From the NCBI GenBank assembly GCA_002327765.1, contig DCUH01000081.1, positions 1-21,094 on the forward strand: DNA of 21,094 nt. The letters run 5' to 3'. A program made the position numbers and the translations under genes. Source of the DNA: a bacterium UBA2219. Lineage in GTDB: Bacteria > Desulfobacterota > Deferrimicrobia > Deferrimicrobiales > Deferrimicrobiaceae. The notes beneath the pieces were generated by a model. That model was given only the letters and a program-made list of their open reading frames with translations, made no database searches and was not told the DNA's origin. This document shows positions 20,544-21,094 of the stretch, in pieces. Within the stretch, counting starts at the first letter, position 1. Every line of letters begins with the position of its first letter.

Positions 20544-21094
20544 AAAAACAATCCCAGGGCCATCAGCGCCGGCGTGGCGATGTTGATGATCACGTTTTTC
20601 GTCATGTACGGCAGCAGGGCCGGGATATCGTCGGCGTGGCGCACGACCCCGCGCATGACGGGCACGGCCAGGGCGAAGGTGAGCAGGCCGATCAGGGAGC
20701 CCGCGGGTAGGACCCCCGCAAGATACCCGGCGACGATCACCGCGTACGCCAGGCACAGGAAAACGTTGTAGACGACGGCGCTCGACCTGCGCCCGATCCG
20801 GATGGGCAGATGGTCCCGCCCGACCTGCCTGTCCGCGTCGACGTCCGGGAACTGGTTGAGGAGCAGCAGGTTGTTGACCAGGAAGAAGGGAACCAGGGAA
20901 GCCGCGAAGGCGGTCCAGGAGTAACGGCCGGTCAGGACGAAATCGGTGCCCATCACCATCAGCGGTCCGAACCCGAGCCCCGGGGAGATCAGGCAGAGGA
21001 TGGGGTGGCGCGTGATGAAGGAGGTGTACGTGTAGGCGATCGCGATCCCGAGGACGCCGATCGGCAGCAGCCACGGGCCGCGCGCCCACAGGAA
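20540..21094 (-). CDS. UbiA-family prenyltransferase (MenA-like), 5' end outside window
   Basis: C-terminal 184 residues of an integral membrane prenyltransferase; the frame is open to the window edge. The second Asp-rich motif is in LLLLNQFPDVDADRQVGR, followed by LPIRIGRRSSAVVY, wording close to MenA (1,4-dihydroxy-2-naphthoate prenyltransferase, menaquinone synthesis). Several membrane helices are visible, for example PWLLPIGVLGIAIAYTYTSF and WTAFAASLVPFFLVNNLLL. Other UbiA members (quinone or heme related) cannot be excluded without the first motif. A menaquinone role would suit an anaerobic respirer. Confidence 0.85.
   Translation of the reverse strand, partial: FLWARGPWLLPIGVLGIAIAYTYTSFITRHPILCLISPGLGFGPLMVMGTDFVLTGRYSWTAFAASLVPFFLVNNLLLLNQFPDVDADRQVGRDHLPIRIGRRSSAVVYNVFLCLAYAVIVAGYLAGVLPAGSLIGLLTFALAVPVMRGVVRHADDIPALLPYMTKNVIINIATPALMALGLFF

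Noticed and set aside
19089..21089. 666-codon minus-strand open frame across exbB-exbD-tonB and ubiA
   Set aside because: It spans four genes with clear products in other frames and has low-complexity Arg/Pro/Ala-rich text.

Overview
The window is GC-rich, densely packed bacterial DNA. Gene content (molybdenum-dependent respiration, a heme-c sensor, hemerythrin, ATGA-coupled operons) suggests an anaerobic or microaerophilic Gram-negative of deltaproteobacterial (Desulfobacterota/Geobacter-like) type. That placement is inference from gene content; there is no rRNA here.

Region 1 (1-9145, + strand) is a molybdenum block. It opens with the 3' part of a molybdopterin oxidoreductase catalytic subunit and its four-cluster ferredoxin partner. 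A damaged TorD-type chaperone gene follows, then moaA, moaC, a MogA/MoaB-type gene and a MOSC protein. A molybdate/tungstate-type ABC transporter (binding protein, permease, ATPase) and a damaged trmO/tsaA-like gene end the block. Region 2 (9165-11502, - strand) converges on it with moeA-mobA-mobB, driven by a recognisable promoter. Together the two cover metal uptake, cofactor synthesis, metal insertion, dinucleotide formation and one enzyme that uses the product. moaD, moaE and moeB are not in the window.

Region 3 (11.5-14.1 kb) is an accessory zone. It holds a decayed ribbon-helix-helix/PIN toxin-antitoxin remnant, a secreted beta-propeller-like protein on the - strand, an internally deleted IS91-family transposase, a set of three 10-bp repeats, and three fragments of a tRNA-Leu 3' end in mixed orientation around a strong terminator.

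Region 4 (14.1-21.1 kb) carries a heme-c sensor/diguanylate cyclase whose GGDEF core is deleted, a hemerythrin-like protein, a nicotinamide salvage pair (pncA-pncB, - strand), a cupin followed by a flavodiiron-protein ghost, an exbB-exbD-tonB operon, and the end of a UbiA-family prenyltransferase.

The most striking feature is damage of one kind. torD, trmO, the GGDEF gene, the flavodiiron protein, the transposase and the toxin-antitoxin pair each keep recognisable ends but lack internal sequence, mostly with a reading-frame change at the junction. About twenty neighbouring genes look intact. This is either real gene decay or an assembly artefact, and read mapping would decide.
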